The notes under the pieces: generated by a model | Told to the model about the DNA's origin: nothing | Seen by the model: the letters and a program-made list of their open reading frames with translations, nothing else | Databases searched by the model: none | Assembly: GCF_014203715.1 (NCBI RefSeq) | Contig: NZ_JACHJP010000002.1 | Location: 1,488,001 to 1,552,000, forward strand | DNA: 64,000 nucleotides | Reading direction: 5' to 3' | Source: Streptosporangium saharense | Lineage (GTDB): Bacteria; Actinomycetota; Actinomycetes; Streptosporangiales; Streptosporangiaceae | Shown: positions 1 to 9,110 of the stretch, one piece after another | Layout of the letters: each line of letters begins with the position of its first letter | Position numbering within the stretch: the stretch's first letter is position 1 | Position numbers and translations under genes: made by a program

Positions 1-699
1 GGGGTCGTGGTGCCCCGGGTGCCCGAGGGGGTGGTCTCGGCGCCGGACTTCGGGCTGGTCGGGCAGATCGACCTCTTCGGCGGCTTCTCCAAGGCCGGTC
101 CGGTGACCGCGACGGTCGTGCTGTTCACGTTGGTGCTCTCCGGGTTCTTCGACGCGATGGGCACGATCATCGGGGTGAGCGACGAGGCGGGACTGGTCGA
201 CGAGCAGGGCCGGGTGCCCCGGCTCGGCGCGATCCTGACCGTGGACGGCGTGGCCGGGGCCGTCGGCGGCCTGTCGAGCGCCTCGGCCAACACGGTGTTC
301 GTGGAGTCGGCGGCCGGGGTCGGCGAGGGCGCCAGGACCGGTCTGGCGGCGCTGGTAACCGGTGCCCTGTTCACGCTGAGCCTGTTCTTCACCCCGATCG
401 CCTCCGTGGTGCCCGCCGCGGCGGCGGCCCCGGCGCTGGTGCTCGTCGGCGCGCTGATGATGACGCAGTCCAGGAACATCCCCTGGGAGGACCTGACGCT
501 GGCCGTACCGGCGTTCCTGACGATCGCGCTGATGCCCTTCACCTACAGCATCACCAACGGCGTCGGGGCCGGGGTGATCTCCTACACGGTCGTCCAGGCG
601 GCCGTGGGAAGGGCCGGACGCATCCCCTGGCTGCTGTGGGTGGTCACCCTGGTCTTCACCGCCTACTTCGCGATCGAGGCCGTCCAGGGGCTGTTCTAG
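1..699 (+). CDS. NCS2-family purine/xanthine permease, 3' part
   Basis: The frame is open to the window edge, so the true start lies upstream and only the last ~230 residues are seen. The segment GFFDAMGTIIGVSDEAG matches the conserved 'GFFDxMGT' block of AzgA/PbuG-like nucleobase permeases. It is followed by a Ser/Ala-rich SSASANTVFVESAAGVGEGARTG-type region and four or five hydrophobic helices. By family it is an inner-membrane proton symporter for guanine, hypoxanthine or adenine; the exact substrate cannot be read from this piece. Its TAG stop overlaps the stop of the convergent next gene by a few bases. Confidence 0.88.
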   Translation, partial: GVVVPRVPEGVVSAPDFGLVGQIDLFGGFSKAGPVTATVVLFTLVLSGFFDAMGTIIGVSDEAGLVDEQGRVPRLGAILTVDGVAGAVGGLSSASANTVFVESAAGVGEGARTGLAALVTGALFTLSLFFTPIASVVPAAAAAPALVLVGALMMTQSRNIPWEDLTLAVPAFLTIALMPFTYSITNGVGAGVISYTVVQAAVGRAGRIPWLLWVVTLVFTAYFAIEAVQGLF

Positions 700-1634
700 G
701 GCTTCTTGAGGTCGTCCGGATCGCAGGCGACGCCGTCGCCGTCCTTGTCGGTGTACCAGGTGTACTCCTGGTGGGTCTCCTTGAAGTAGGGCCCGTAGCC
801 CGCCTTCGCCGCGGCCTCGCAGTCCGGGAAACGGGGACCCGTCGTTCCCGTGGCGGCAGGCGCCGTTGTGGGCGCCGTCGTGGGCACTGTGGCGGGCGCT
901 GTGGTAGGCACCGTCGTGGCTTCGGGGGTCACCGGAGCCGCGCTGGGGGTCGTCGCCGGGGGCGAGGGGGTTCCGGCGCCGAGGAGGCGGGCGACCATGG
1001 CGTCGGCCTGCTCCTTAGTGAAGGAGCCCGCGATGCTCAGGCTGTCCTCGGTGATCACCTGGGCGACCCTGGGGGCCGCGACGACCCGCTCCCCCACGAC
1101 GATCGCCATCTGCTGGGTGACCGTCTCCTGGGTCAGGTCGTTGATCTGGTCGCGGAAGGTGGGCGCGAACACGATCTTGACCGAGTAGGCGCCGGTGCGG
1201 TCCTGGACCGCCTCGATCCTGCGCACCGCGTCCACGCTGACCCCCGCGGCCAGCGTGTAGCAGACCTGCCCGAGGTCGTCGGGCCTGGCGTCGGGGTCGG
1301 TGCACGGCCCCTGCTGGGCACCCGTCACCGGCGCGAAGTGGATGGGTACGGCCAGCCGCCGGGGAGGCGTCGCGCCGAGCGGCAGGTCGGGGTTGCGGGT
1401 CATCAGCACCGCGAGGGTGCCGAGCACACCGGCGGTCAGCACGACGATGACCAGGGCGACGACCAGGGCGATCGTGGTGATCCTGGTCGCCTGTGGCGGC
1501 GGAGGCGGGACAGGCCGGGACTGCTGTGGATCCCGGGGATCCCGGGGATCTCTGGGACGGCCGTGACGGGCGGGTGGCGGCCCCTGCGGCACCCGTGGAT
1601 CGTCCGTGCCGCCAGGACCGGCGCGCATCTCCAT
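696..1634 (-). CDS. Membrane-anchored protein with SecD P1-head-like and excalibur domains
   Basis: 312 residues. A Pro/Arg-rich cytoplasmic N-terminus is followed by one hydrophobic segment at about residues 50-75, then an extracellular domain around residues 90-205. The VITEDSLSIAGSFTKEQA portion resembles the head subdomain of SecDF P1 regions. A Thr/Ala/Pro-rich linker follows, and the C-terminal ~40 residues form an excalibur calcium-binding motif (DKDGDGVACD). Excalibur domains are known from secreted actinobacterial and firmicute proteins and bind calcium; no enzymatic function is evident. The gene converges on the permease with overlapping stop codons. Confidence 0.7.
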   Translation of the reverse strand: MEMRAGPGGTDDPRVPQGPPPARHGRPRDPRDPRDPQQSRPVPPPPPQATRITTIALVVALVIVVLTAGVLGTLAVLMTRNPDLPLGATPPRRLAVPIHFAPVTGAQQGPCTDPDARPDDLGQVCYTLAAGVSVDAVRRIEAVQDRTGAYSVKIVFAPTFRDQINDLTQETVTQQMAIVVGERVVAAPRVAQVITEDSLSIAGSFTKEQADAMVARLLGAGTPSPPATTPSAAPVTPEATTVPTTAPATVPTTAPTTAPAATGTTGPRFPDCEAAAKAGYGPYFKETHQEYTWYTDKDGDGVACDPDDLKKP

Positions 1635-1745
1635 CGTTTCGTCCCCGTATCCTCGCGTCCCTCGCGGGCGAGCCTACCGATCACTCAAAATCCCCGGTAA
1701 TCGGACGGTCAATCGGGCATCCAGAAAGATGACGACCTCTGTGGT

Positions 1746-1775
1746 TTGACAGCGTGTTATCAACGATGAGCGATT
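1746..1775 (+). promoter_or_regulatory. Candidate ald promoter
   Basis: A perfect TTGACA -35 hexamer sits at 1746-1751 in the AT-richer leader of the alanine dehydrogenase gene. The -10 is poorly defined (ATTCAT-like at about 1772). Activator dependence would fit a weak -10, as with AldR-type Lrp control of ald in other actinobacteria, but no operator could be assigned. Confidence 0.35.
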
Positions 1776-1854
1776 CATTGCATCTTGCGCGTAGTGCCCT
1801 CTTTCTCGGGAACGCAGAGTGAAGATGACATAGGTGCACGAATCTGGAGGAGCC

Positions 1855-2970
1855 GTGAAGATCGCTGTTCCCCGCGAGGTCAAGAACCACGAGTACCGTG
1901 TGGCCCTCACCCCCGCCGGAGCCCAGGAACTGGTCCGGCATGGTCATCAGGTGTTCATCGAGAAGGACGCCGGAGTGGGGTCGTCGATTCCCGACTCCGA
2001 CTTCCAGAGCGTCGGTGCCGTCATCATCGACTCCGCCGACGACGTGTGGGCCGAGGGAGATCTCGTCCTGAAGGTCAAGGAACCCGTCGCCGAGGAGTAC
2101 CACCGGTTGAGCAAGGGGCAGGTGCTCTTCACCTACCTGCACCTGGCCGCCTCGGAGGCCTGCACCCGGGCCATGCTGGAATCGGGTGTCACCGGAATCG
2201 CGTACGAGACCGTGCAGAACGCCAACGGCTCCCTGCCGCTGCTCGCCCCGATGTCCGAGGTCGCCGGGCGCCTGGCGCCACAGGTCGGGGCCTACCACCT
2301 GATGCGGCCAGAAGGGGGCCGTGGAGTGTTGATGGGCGGTGTCTCCGGGGTGCACGCCGCCAGCGTGGTCGTGATCGGCGCCGGGGTCTCCGGCATGAAC
2401 GCCGCAGTGATCGCGCTCGGCATGCAGGCCGAGGTGGTCCTGCTGGACAAGAACATCGACAGGCTCCGCCAGGCCGACCTCATCTACCAGGGCCACTGCC
2501 AGACGGTCGCCTCGAACAGCTTCGAGGTGGAGCGCGCGGTCCTCAACGCCGACCTGGTCATCGGCGCCGTTCTCGTGCCGGGCGCCAAGGCCCCGAAGCT
2601 GGTCAGCAACGAACTGGTCTCGCGGATGCGGCCCGGTTCGGTCCTGGTGGACATCTCCATCGACCAGGGCGGCTGCTTCGAGGACTCCCGGCCGACAACC
2701 CACGCGGACCCGACCTACCGGGTCCACGACTCGGTCTTCTACTGCGTGGCCAACATGCCGGGTGCCGTACCGCACACCTCGACCTACGCGCTGACCAACG
2801 TGACCCTGCCCTACGTCCTGTCCATCGCCGACCTCGGCTGGCGCAAGGCGCTGCGCGAGGATCCCGTGCTGGCCCCCGGCCTGAACACCCACGAGGGGCA
2901 CCTGACCAACCAGCCGGTCGCCGACGCCCACGGTCTGGACGCGGTGTCCCTGGAGCAGGTCCTGGCCTGA
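1855..2970 (+). CDS. ald: Alanine dehydrogenase
   Basis: 371 residues, catalysing NAD-dependent reversible oxidative deamination of L-alanine to pyruvate and ammonia in the cytoplasm. The GTG start at 1855 was chosen because GGAGGAG lies just upstream (1846-1852) and the protein then begins [11 protein letters not shown] like characterised Ald. Lys75 (KVKEP) and His96 (TYLHLA) fall at the positions of the catalytic residues of the mycobacterial enzyme. The dinucleotide-binding GAGVSG is at about 175-180. Full length; stands alone between convergent or divergent neighbours. Confidence 0.96.
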   Translation: MKIAVPREVKNHEYRVALTPAGAQELVRHGHQVFIEKDAGVGSSIPDSDFQSVGAVIIDSADDVWAEGDLVLKVKEPVAEEYHRLSKGQVLFTYLHLAASEACTRAMLESGVTGIAYETVQNANGSLPLLAPMSEVAGRLAPQVGAYHLMRPEGGRGVLMGGVSGVHAASVVVIGAGVSGMNAAVIALGMQAEVVLLDKNIDRLRQADLIYQGHCQTVASNSFEVERAVLNADLVIGAVLVPGAKAPKLVSNELVSRMRPGSVLVDISIDQGGCFEDSRPTTHADPTYRVHDSVFYCVANMPGAVPHTSTYALTNVTLPYVLSIADLGWRKALREDPVLAPGLNTHEGHLTNQPVADAHGLDAVSLEQVLA

Positions 2971-3042
2971 CGTGACCGCCCCCGCCCGGCCGGAGACGTC
3001 ACGGCCGGGTCGGGGTACGGCGTGCCGTACGGGAAGATCAGG

Positions 3043-3750
3043 TCAGGAGCTGCTCGGCGCCGGGGTCTCCGGAGCCATCGTGGGCGCCGTCGACGCACCG
3101 GAGGCGCCGGGGCTCGGGGTGGCCGTCGGGATCGGGGCCTCGGCCGTGGTCGTGTCCACGGCACCGCTGCAGGAGGCGCCGAACTCCGGGGTCTCGGTGC
3201 TGTTGTTCCTGTACTTGGCGATGTACTTGGGCAGGCGGGGGTCGTCGGCCCCGTCCAGCTTGATCTGCTTGTTCCAGGAGCTCGCGACGACCTTGGCGGG
3301 CAGCCCGGGGTAGGGGCTCAGCAGCATGTAGTCCTGCGAGGCCAGCTCCTTGAGCTTGGCCACCTGGTCCTTGGGCAGGTCCGGCTGGTAGGTGATCCAC
3401 ACGGCGCCGTGCTCCATCGAGTGCACGGCGTTCTCGCTGTTGATCGGCTGGTCGTAGACGCCGCAGTTCTGCCAGGCCGGGTTGTGCTCCCCGCCCATGG
3501 GCGGGTTCTCCTTGTACTGCACCTTGGTCAGGACGTGCATGCTGCCCGGATACTTGGCGCTGGTGACACCGTCGAGTGAGGTCGTCGCCCGCTCGTTGAC
3601 CATGTAGAAGCCAACCAGCCCGACGAGCAGGACGACGACGACACCGCCGACGCCCCACATCAGGAACGCGGCCCTGCGCTCCTGCCGCCTGTGCTCCGCA
3701 CGCATCCGGGCGAGATTCTCCCGCCTCGCCTGCGCCTTTTCCTTCGACAT
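3043..3750 (-). CDS. DUF3105 membrane-anchored protein
   Basis: 235 residues starting MSKEKAQARREN at 3750; the longer upstream frame lacks coding character. A short basic cytoplasmic N-terminus is followed by a single transmembrane helix at about 27-48. The extracellular DUF3105 domain has the HAVWITYQPDLP-like region and two Cys, one in WQNCGVYD and one near the end. The tail is rich in Thr, Pro and Ser. DUF3105 genes commonly sit next to DUF305 genes in actinobacteria, as here (divergent). The biochemical role is unknown. Confidence 0.88.
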   Translation of the reverse strand: MSKEKAQARRENLARMRAEHRRQERRAAFLMWGVGGVVVVLLVGLVGFYMVNERATTSLDGVTSAKYPGSMHVLTKVQYKENPPMGGEHNPAWQNCGVYDQPINSENAVHSMEHGAVWITYQPDLPKDQVAKLKELASQDYMLLSPYPGLPAKVVASSWNKQIKLDGADDPRLPKYIAKYRNNSTETPEFGASCSGAVDTTTAEAPIPTATPSPGASGASTAPTMAPETPAPSSS

Positions 3751-3858
3751 CGACCCTCCAGCCGGCGACCAACTCCGGGTCAGACTATGCCCTAACCGTG
3801 TGTGTGGAGAATAAAGCGAATCACAATGCGTGATACAGCAACGATTCGCCACAGTGGG

Positions 3859-3873
3859 TACGCTGGGCACGCG
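3859..3873 (+). promoter_or_regulatory. Candidate -10 of a leaderless DUF305 transcript
   Basis: TACGCT at 3859-3864 ends nine bases before the ATG at 3874, and no Shine-Dalgarno sequence is present. This spacing is typical of actinobacterial leaderless promoters, so transcription probably starts at or next to the ATG. Confidence 0.4.
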
Positions 3874-4521
3874 ATGGAAACCCCCGCAGGAAACACCTCG
3901 AAGCCCGGGCGCCGTACGGCACTCGTCGTACTGCTCGCCTGTCTCGCCGCCGCGGCCGTGTTGCTGCTGGTCGTCGGCAGGACCGCGGCGCCGACCGACG
4001 CCTCGCCCGAGGCGGGTTTCGCCCGTGACATGGCGACCCACCACGCCCAGGCCGTGGAGATGTCGTTCATCGTCAGGGACGGCAGCAAGGACGAGAACGT
4101 CCGGCGGCTGGCCTACGACATCATCGTCACGCAGACCGCCCAGCGCGGGATGTTCAGCGGCTGGCTCCAGCAGTGGGGGCTCGACCAGTCGACCGAGCGC
4201 CCCCCGATGGCGTGGATGTCAGGTCACGGTCACGGCGTAACGGCGGCGGCTCCGGGCGCGATGCCCGGTATGGCCAGCCAGGAGGAGCTCAAGAGGCTCC
4301 GCGAGGCCACGGGCAAGGACCAGGAGATCCTCTTCCTTCAGCTCATGATCCGCCACCACGAGGGCGGCGTGCAGATGGGCCAGGGGCTGCTGAAACTGTC
4401 GGACCGCGCCGAGGTGGTCACCACGGCGCGGCACATCGTCGAGGGCCAGACGGGAGAGATCAAGCTGATGACCGACATGCTGGCCCAGCGCGGAGCAAGG
4501 CCACTGCCCTCGATCCTCTAG
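3874..4521 (+). CDS. DUF305 protein, membrane anchored
   Basis: 215 residues from METPAGNTSKPGRR. One hydrophobic anchor at about 16-37 is followed by two DUF305 repeats with the characteristic DMATHHAQAVEM and LMIRHHEGGVQMGQ His-His-(Glu/Ala) motifs. These resemble ferritin-like helical metal-binding motifs. A His/Gly/Met-rich stretch (SGHGHG) between the repeats could bind metal. DUF305 proteins are often linked with copper or silver handling, but function here is inferred only. Divergent from its usual partner DUF3105. Confidence 0.9.
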   Translation: METPAGNTSKPGRRTALVVLLACLAAAAVLLLVVGRTAAPTDASPEAGFARDMATHHAQAVEMSFIVRDGSKDENVRRLAYDIIVTQTAQRGMFSGWLQQWGLDQSTERPPMAWMSGHGHGVTAAAPGAMPGMASQEELKRLREATGKDQEILFLQLMIRHHEGGVQMGQGLLKLSDRAEVVTTARHIVEGQTGEIKLMTDMLAQRGARPLPSIL

Positions 4522-4530
4522 GGTGTGTTT

Positions 4531-4563
4531 CCCGGATCTTCGCCATGGCGAGGATCGTCCGGG
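4531..4563. terminator. Hairpin after the DUF305 gene
   Basis: A nearly symmetrical stem (CCCGGATCTTCGCC / GGCGAGGATCGTCCGGG) begins 9 bases past the DUF305 stop. There is no U-tract, which is common for actinobacterial terminators. Confidence 0.5.
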
Positions 4564-4751
4564 TGGACGCGCCGGGACGCAGGAGAGGCTCGTAGCGAAG
4601 GTTCTGTGCGACCGCCCCAGGTTTCTCCCGGCTCTCCCGTGCCCACCCCCCTGTACGGCGTCCGCCTCGACGAGGTCGGCGCGCCCCTGCGCCGCCCGTT
4701 CCCCCGGCCAGGGCAGCATTGAGCAACCTGGCCGGAGGAGATAGAACAGAA

Positions 4752-5048
4752 ATGGTGAACGACGAACCGGAGAACCGCCTGGAGGTGAGCATCTCCGCCG
4801 AGGTCGAGGCCGGGCAGTACGCCAACTTCGCATCGGTGTGGCACACCGAGGATGGCTTCGTCCTGGACTTCGCGGTGATCACCAGACCGCCCCAGCTCGC
4901 CAACGACCCCTCGTCCGGCCAGCACTTCGTCAGCGTGCCGACCAGGATCGTCAGCCGGATCCGCATCCCCCCGAGCCAGGTGTTCGAGCTCATGAAGGCT
5001 CTGGAACAGCAACTGACCGCCTACGAGAAGGAGACGGGCCAGAAGTGA
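4752..5048 (+). CDS. DUF3467 family protein
   Basis: 98 residues. ATG at 4752 is preceded by GGAGGAG at 4734-4740. The sequence follows the DUF3467 pattern: a beta-rich core with YANFASVWHTEDGFVLDF, then RIRIPPSQVFELMKAL near the C-terminus. This family of small cytoplasmic proteins is widespread and uncharacterised. The 230 bp before it hold only the DUF305 hairpin and its leader. Confidence 0.9.
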   Translation: MVNDEPENRLEVSISAEVEAGQYANFASVWHTEDGFVLDFAVITRPPQLANDPSSGQHFVSVPTRIVSRIRIPPSQVFELMKALEQQLTAYEKETGQK

Positions 5049-5103
5049 CCCGTCCCCCCTGCTCCTCCCCGCGGCGGCGGTCCCTCCGACCGGCCCGCGG
5101 GGC

Positions 5104-6168
5104 TCACGCCTGCGCGCGCATCTCCTCGGCCACGGCCGCGGCGAAGGCGTCCACGTCCGCCTCCGTGGTGTCGAAGGCGGTCATCCACCGGACCTCCCCG
5201 GTGGCCTCGTTCCAGGTGTAGAAGCGGAAGCGCTTCTGCAGCCGCTGCGTCACCTCGGCGGGCAGGATCGCGAAGACCGCGTTGGCCTGCACGGCCCTCG
5301 GCACCTCGACCCCGGGGATCCTCCGCACGGCCTCGGCCAGCCTGGCGGCCATCGCATTGGCGTTGCGCGCGTTGCGCAGCCACAGGTCACCGGCGAGCAG
5401 CGCCTCGAACTGCACCGAGACGAACCGCATCTTCGAAGCGAGCTGCATCGAGTTCTTGCGCAGGTAGCGCAGCCCCCTGACGGCGTCGGGGTTGAGGACC
5501 ACGATCGCCTCGCCGAACATCAGCCCGGCCTTGGTGCCGCCGAAGGACAGCACGTCCACCCCGGCGTCCGTGGTGAAGGCGCGCAGCGGCACACCGAGCG
5601 CGGCGGCGGCGTTGGTCGCGCGGGCGCCGTCGAGGTGGACGAGCATGCCGAGCTGGTGGGCGTGCTCGCAGATCGCCCTGACCTCCTCGGGCGTGTAGAG
5701 GGTGCCCAGTTCGGTCGCCTGCGTGATCGAGACGACCCGGGGCTGGGCGCGGTGCTCGTCGCCGAAGCCCCACGCCTGGGTGTCGATCAGCTCGGGGGTG
5801 AGCCTGCCGTCCGGGGTGGGGACGGTGAGCAGCTTGAGCCCGGCGGAGCGCTCTGGGGCGCCGCCCTCGTCGGTGTGGATGTGCGCGGACTCGGCGCAGA
5901 CGACCGCCTCCCAGGGGGCGGTCATGGCGCGCAGCGCGACCACGTTGGCCCCGGTGCCGTTGAAGACCGGCCACGCCTGCGCCGACGGGCCGAAGTGGCC
6001 GCGGAAGACCTCCTGGAGCGCCCGGGTGTAGACGTCCTCGCCGTAGGCGGTCTGGTGCCCCTCGTTGGCCAGGGCGACGGCCTGGAGGATCTCCGGGTGC
6101 ACCCCGGCGTAGTTGTCGCTGGCGAAGCTCTTGACCAGCGGGTCGTGTCTGCGGATGGCGTCTGTCAC
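5104..6168 (-). CDS. Low-specificity L-threonine aldolase (beta-eliminating lyase family)
   Basis: 354 residues from a GTG start with GAGGGG upstream. A fold-type I PLP enzyme: FNGTGANVVAL binds the cofactor phosphate, the HLDGAR aspartate is at about 180, and the Schiff-base lysine is in SFGGTKAGL (about Lys213). The predicted reaction is cleavage of L-threonine or allo-threonine to glycine and acetaldehyde; related beta-hydroxy amino acids are possible. It is transcribed after the SDR and DUF6421 genes, 64 bp downstream, and probably shares their transcript. Confidence 0.9.
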   Translation of the reverse strand: MTDAIRRHDPLVKSFASDNYAGVHPEILQAVALANEGHQTAYGEDVYTRALQEVFRGHFGPSAQAWPVFNGTGANVVALRAMTAPWEAVVCAESAHIHTDEGGAPERSAGLKLLTVPTPDGRLTPELIDTQAWGFGDEHRAQPRVVSITQATELGTLYTPEEVRAICEHAHQLGMLVHLDGARATNAAAALGVPLRAFTTDAGVDVLSFGGTKAGLMFGEAIVVLNPDAVRGLRYLRKNSMQLASKMRFVSVQFEALLAGDLWLRNARNANAMAARLAEAVRRIPGVEVPRAVQANAVFAILPAEVTQRLQKRFRFYTWNEATGEVRWMTAFDTTEADVDAFAAAVAEEMRAQA

Positions 6169-6232
6169 TTCTTCCCCTCGGTCAGGCGGCCGGGCATCGG
6201 TGCCCGGCCGCCCGTGTCGCTCCCGCCCCGGC

Positions 6233-6871
6233 TCAGGGGGCCAGGACGATCCTGTCGCCGTTCCTGCCGGTGTCCCACAGGCCCTCGATCGCCTCGGCGA
6301 GGTCGTCCACGTCGGTGAACCCGGGGAAGGCCCGCTCCGGGCTCGCCTCCCGCATGGCCTGGTTCACCAGGGCCTTGACGACCAGGACGTTGGCCGTCGA
6401 GCCCGACCCTTCGAGGGCGTCGGCAAAGGCCAGGGTCCAGGCCTCGGCGGCGGCCTTGGCGGCGCCGTAGGCCGCGTTGCCCTGGGTGGGGCGTTCGGCG
6501 GCCAGCGCGGAGACGATGGCGAACCTGCCGTTCCCGCTCTCCCTCAGCAGCGGCTCGAAGGAGAGCGTGACGTGCTGCAGGGTGCGGATCAGCAGGTCGT
6601 GCAGCAGGTCCCAGTCCTCAAGCCTGGTCTCGGCGAAGGTCTTCGAGCCGCGCCAGCCGCCGACCAGGTGCGCGACGCCGTCGACCTTGCCGTGCTCGGC
6701 CCGGATGTCGGCGGCCAGCCTCTCGACAGCCTCGGCGTCGAGCAGGTCGACCGGGAGGGTCCCCTCGGCACCTGACTTGTCGACGCCGATGACGGTGTGC
6801 CCCCTGTCCGTGAAACGGCGCACCACCGCCCGGCCCGCGGGACCTGCCGCGCCCGTCACCAGAATGATCAT
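6233..6871 (-). CDS. SDR-family oxidoreductase
   Basis: 212 residues. Classical short-chain dehydrogenase layout with TGAAGPAG nucleotide-binding loop (6-13), catalytic Ser at about 121 and YGAAK (Tyr135, Lys139). Shorter than most SDRs, and the Asn of the catalytic tetrad is not obvious. The start codon overlaps the stop of the DUF6421 gene by 4 bp, so the two are translationally coupled. Substrate unknown. Confidence 0.88.
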   Translation of the reverse strand: MIILVTGAAGPAGRAVVRRFTDRGHTVIGVDKSGAEGTLPVDLLDAEAVERLAADIRAEHGKVDGVAHLVGGWRGSKTFAETRLEDWDLLHDLLIRTLQHVTLSFEPLLRESGNGRFAIVSALAAERPTQGNAAYGAAKAAAEAWTLAFADALEGSGSTANVLVVKALVNQAMREASPERAFPGFTDVDDLAEAIEGLWDTGRNGDRIVLAP

Positions 6872-8943
6872 GCCCGGATCCCCCTCGTGGACTCGACGAC
6901 ATCGCCGAGCTTACGGCGCAGGGCCTCGTAGAACATGCTCAGGGGGAACTCGTCGGACAGCACCGCGTCCACCACGGCCTTGGGGAAGCCCTCGACCGGC
7001 AGCGCGTCCACGCCCCGGTGCCAGACGGAGGCCGGGTGCGGCTCGACGTAGGCGGCGACGAGTTGGTGCGCGGCCAGCCAGTGGGCGAGCTTGGAGCGGT
7101 CGATCCCGTCGCGGTAGAGCTTCTCCACCTCGCCCCGCAGGTCGGCGACACCGTCGGCGACCCGGCTCCAGTCGACGCTGAGCCGGTTGTCGGTCCACCT
7201 GACGACGTCGTTGCGGTGCAGGTAGGCGAAGAGCAGTTGCCCGCCGAGGCCGTCGTAGTTGCGGACCCGGTCACCGGTGATCGGGAAGCGGAACAGCCGG
7301 TCGAACAGGATGGCGATCTGGACGTAGCGGGCGTGCGGCACGCCCTCCCGCTCCAGCTTCACGGCCTCGCCGAACGCGGTCAGGTCGCAGCGCAGCTCCT
7401 CCAGGGAGTACAGCCAGTACGGCATGCGCTGCTTGATCATGAACGGGTCGAAGGGCAGGTCGCCGTGGCTGTGGGTGCGGTCGTGGATCAGGTCCCAGAG
7501 CACGAAGGTGTCCTGGGCCAGCTCCTGGGAGGCGATCAGCCGCGCCGCGTCCGGCGGCAGCGCCAGCTTGAGCGTCTCGGCGGCGGCCCCGCTGACCGCG
7601 CGGAAGCGGGCGGCCTCCCGGTCGCAGAAGATGCCACCCCAGGTGAAGCGGGCCGGGGTCTGGCGCACCGCGACGGTCTCGGGGAACAGGACGGCGGAGT
7701 TGGTGTCGTAGCCGGAGGTGAACTCCTCGAACGCGATCGGCACGAAGAGCGGGTTGTCGTAGCGCTCCCCCTCCAGGTCGGCCAGCCACTTCGGCCAGAC
7801 CGTGCGGATCCACACGGCCTCCAGGTGGCGGCGGACGCTTCCGTTCTGGGTGTACATCGGGAAGACGACCAGGTGTTCGAGGCCGTCGATCCGCTGGGCG
7901 TCGGGGTGGAAGGCGTCGAGGGAGTCGAGGAAGTCGGGGACGCCGAGGCCCTGCTCGACCCACTTGCGCAGGTCGGCGACGACCGCGGTGAGGTAGGCCT
8001 CGTCGTGGGGGAAGCGCGGGGCGAGCCGTACGACATGGTCGATGATCTCGGCGATCAGCTCGACGGCCCTGTCCCGGTCGCCCTCGACGGAGCCGTCCTT
8101 GGCCTGCAGCGGCTGGAGCGCCTCGACTGCCTTCTTGAGCCCGAGGAACGCCTCGCGGGCACCGGAGGCGTTCTCCTGAGTGCCAGTGGGGACGGGCACC
8201 CGGGCGGCCCAGGTGACGAGGTTGCCCCAGAGCGCGGCGTGGTCGTAGTCGCCGATGGAGTCGTCACCGAACAGGTCGGAGTCGGCGACGACCACGACCC
8301 TGCCCTCGCCGTGCCGTACGGCCAGCGCGAGGGGCGCGTCGGCGGGGTCGGCGGTCGGTGAGGTCCGGAACAGCACGCTCGCGTGCTCGGGGCCGGTCAG
8401 GACGCCCGCCCGGTAGAAGCACGCCCTGCGCGCCCCGGCCAGCGGGTCCTCCTCGTGGGAGGGGTCGGCGGGGACGCCCAGGACCCAGGAGGCCACGCCG
8501 TTGTGGGAGTTCCTGGGGTCCTGGACGGTGGTGTGGGTGACGGTGACGCCGAAGCGGCCGAGCAGTTCGGCGAGGTTGCTGCCGTACTTCTCCTGCTCGC
8601 ACTCGGCGAGCACGACCAGGCCGCCCCCGGCCGTGACGTAGTCCTCGATGGCGTCGAGCTCCTCGACGGGCAGGACGGGGCTGCCCAGGCCCGTGGTGCG
8701 CTCCCAGCGGTCCGCAGAGGGGTGGGCGACCACGAGGACGTCCTGCGCCGCGAGGAGAGCCGGGGTGACCGGTCCACCGGTGTGCGCGGCCACGGTGTGC
8801 CCGAGGCGGCGCAGCGACTCGGCGGCGCGGGCGTAGCTGTTGTCGTCGGGATGCCCCGGATTCATCGTTTCGGCCACGTCCCTGCGGATGGTCCATGACT
8901 CGTTGTGCGCTTCGTCGAAGAGCACCCGTGGGAACGCTCGCAC
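6868..8943 (-). CDS. DUF6421 family protein
   Basis: 691 residues. The GTG at 8943 is chosen over the longer frame because GAGGGAGG lies seven bases upstream. Residues ~1-260 look like a glutamine-amidotransferase-like fold (VLFDEAHNESW, then a VVAHPSADRWE segment and GGGLVVLAECE). Residues ~290-691 are an alpha-rich region containing HDRTHSHGDLPFDPFMIKQR, whose His cluster could bind metal. I recall this family next to an SDR and a threonine aldolase in many actinomycetes, matching the order here. No reaction is established. Confidence 0.8.
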   Translation of the reverse strand: MRAFPRVLFDEAHNESWTIRRDVAETMNPGHPDDNSYARAAESLRRLGHTVAAHTGGPVTPALLAAQDVLVVAHPSADRWERTTGLGSPVLPVEELDAIEDYVTAGGGLVVLAECEQEKYGSNLAELLGRFGVTVTHTTVQDPRNSHNGVASWVLGVPADPSHEEDPLAGARRACFYRAGVLTGPEHASVLFRTSPTADPADAPLALAVRHGEGRVVVVADSDLFGDDSIGDYDHAALWGNLVTWAARVPVPTGTQENASGAREAFLGLKKAVEALQPLQAKDGSVEGDRDRAVELIAEIIDHVVRLAPRFPHDEAYLTAVVADLRKWVEQGLGVPDFLDSLDAFHPDAQRIDGLEHLVVFPMYTQNGSVRRHLEAVWIRTVWPKWLADLEGERYDNPLFVPIAFEEFTSGYDTNSAVLFPETVAVRQTPARFTWGGIFCDREAARFRAVSGAAAETLKLALPPDAARLIASQELAQDTFVLWDLIHDRTHSHGDLPFDPFMIKQRMPYWLYSLEELRCDLTAFGEAVKLEREGVPHARYVQIAILFDRLFRFPITGDRVRNYDGLGGQLLFAYLHRNDVVRWTDNRLSVDWSRVADGVADLRGEVEKLYRDGIDRSKLAHWLAAHQLVAAYVEPHPASVWHRGVDALPVEGFPKAVVDAVLSDEFPLSMFYEALRRKLGDVVESTRGIRA

Positions 8944-8979
8944 GATAAATCCTCCCTCAGATGTGTGCCAACGACGGAA

Positions 8980-9009
8980 AATATACACAAGATGCCCGAT
9001 TTTTGACAC
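8980..9009 (-). promoter_or_regulatory. Promoter of the DUF6421-SDR-aldolase operon
   Basis: On the minus strand, GTGTCA (9009-9004) and TATATT (8985-8980) are separated by 18 bp in a conspicuously AT-rich stretch. The -10 lies about 37 bases before the GTG start. Confidence 0.55.
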
Positions 9010-9110
9010 ATCACTTACGGTGCGACGATGTGGATCATCGGCGCATGGAGAGGATTACGGGCAGGCCGATACGCGGGACGGGCCCTGACACCGGGCCCGT
9101 CCCGGGAGGG

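Noticed and set aside
850-1000. Repetitive GGCGCCGT/GTGGGCAC tracts
   Set aside because: They encode the Thr/Ala/Pro linker of the excalibur protein and need no other explanation.
1681-2931. Minus-strand frame across ald
   Set aside because: Antisense to a clear alanine dehydrogenase; no natural protein features.
9003-9031. TTGACA on the plus strand beside the DUF6421 promoter
   Set aside because: No plus-strand gene follows and the -10 is poor; the minus-strand promoter explains the region.
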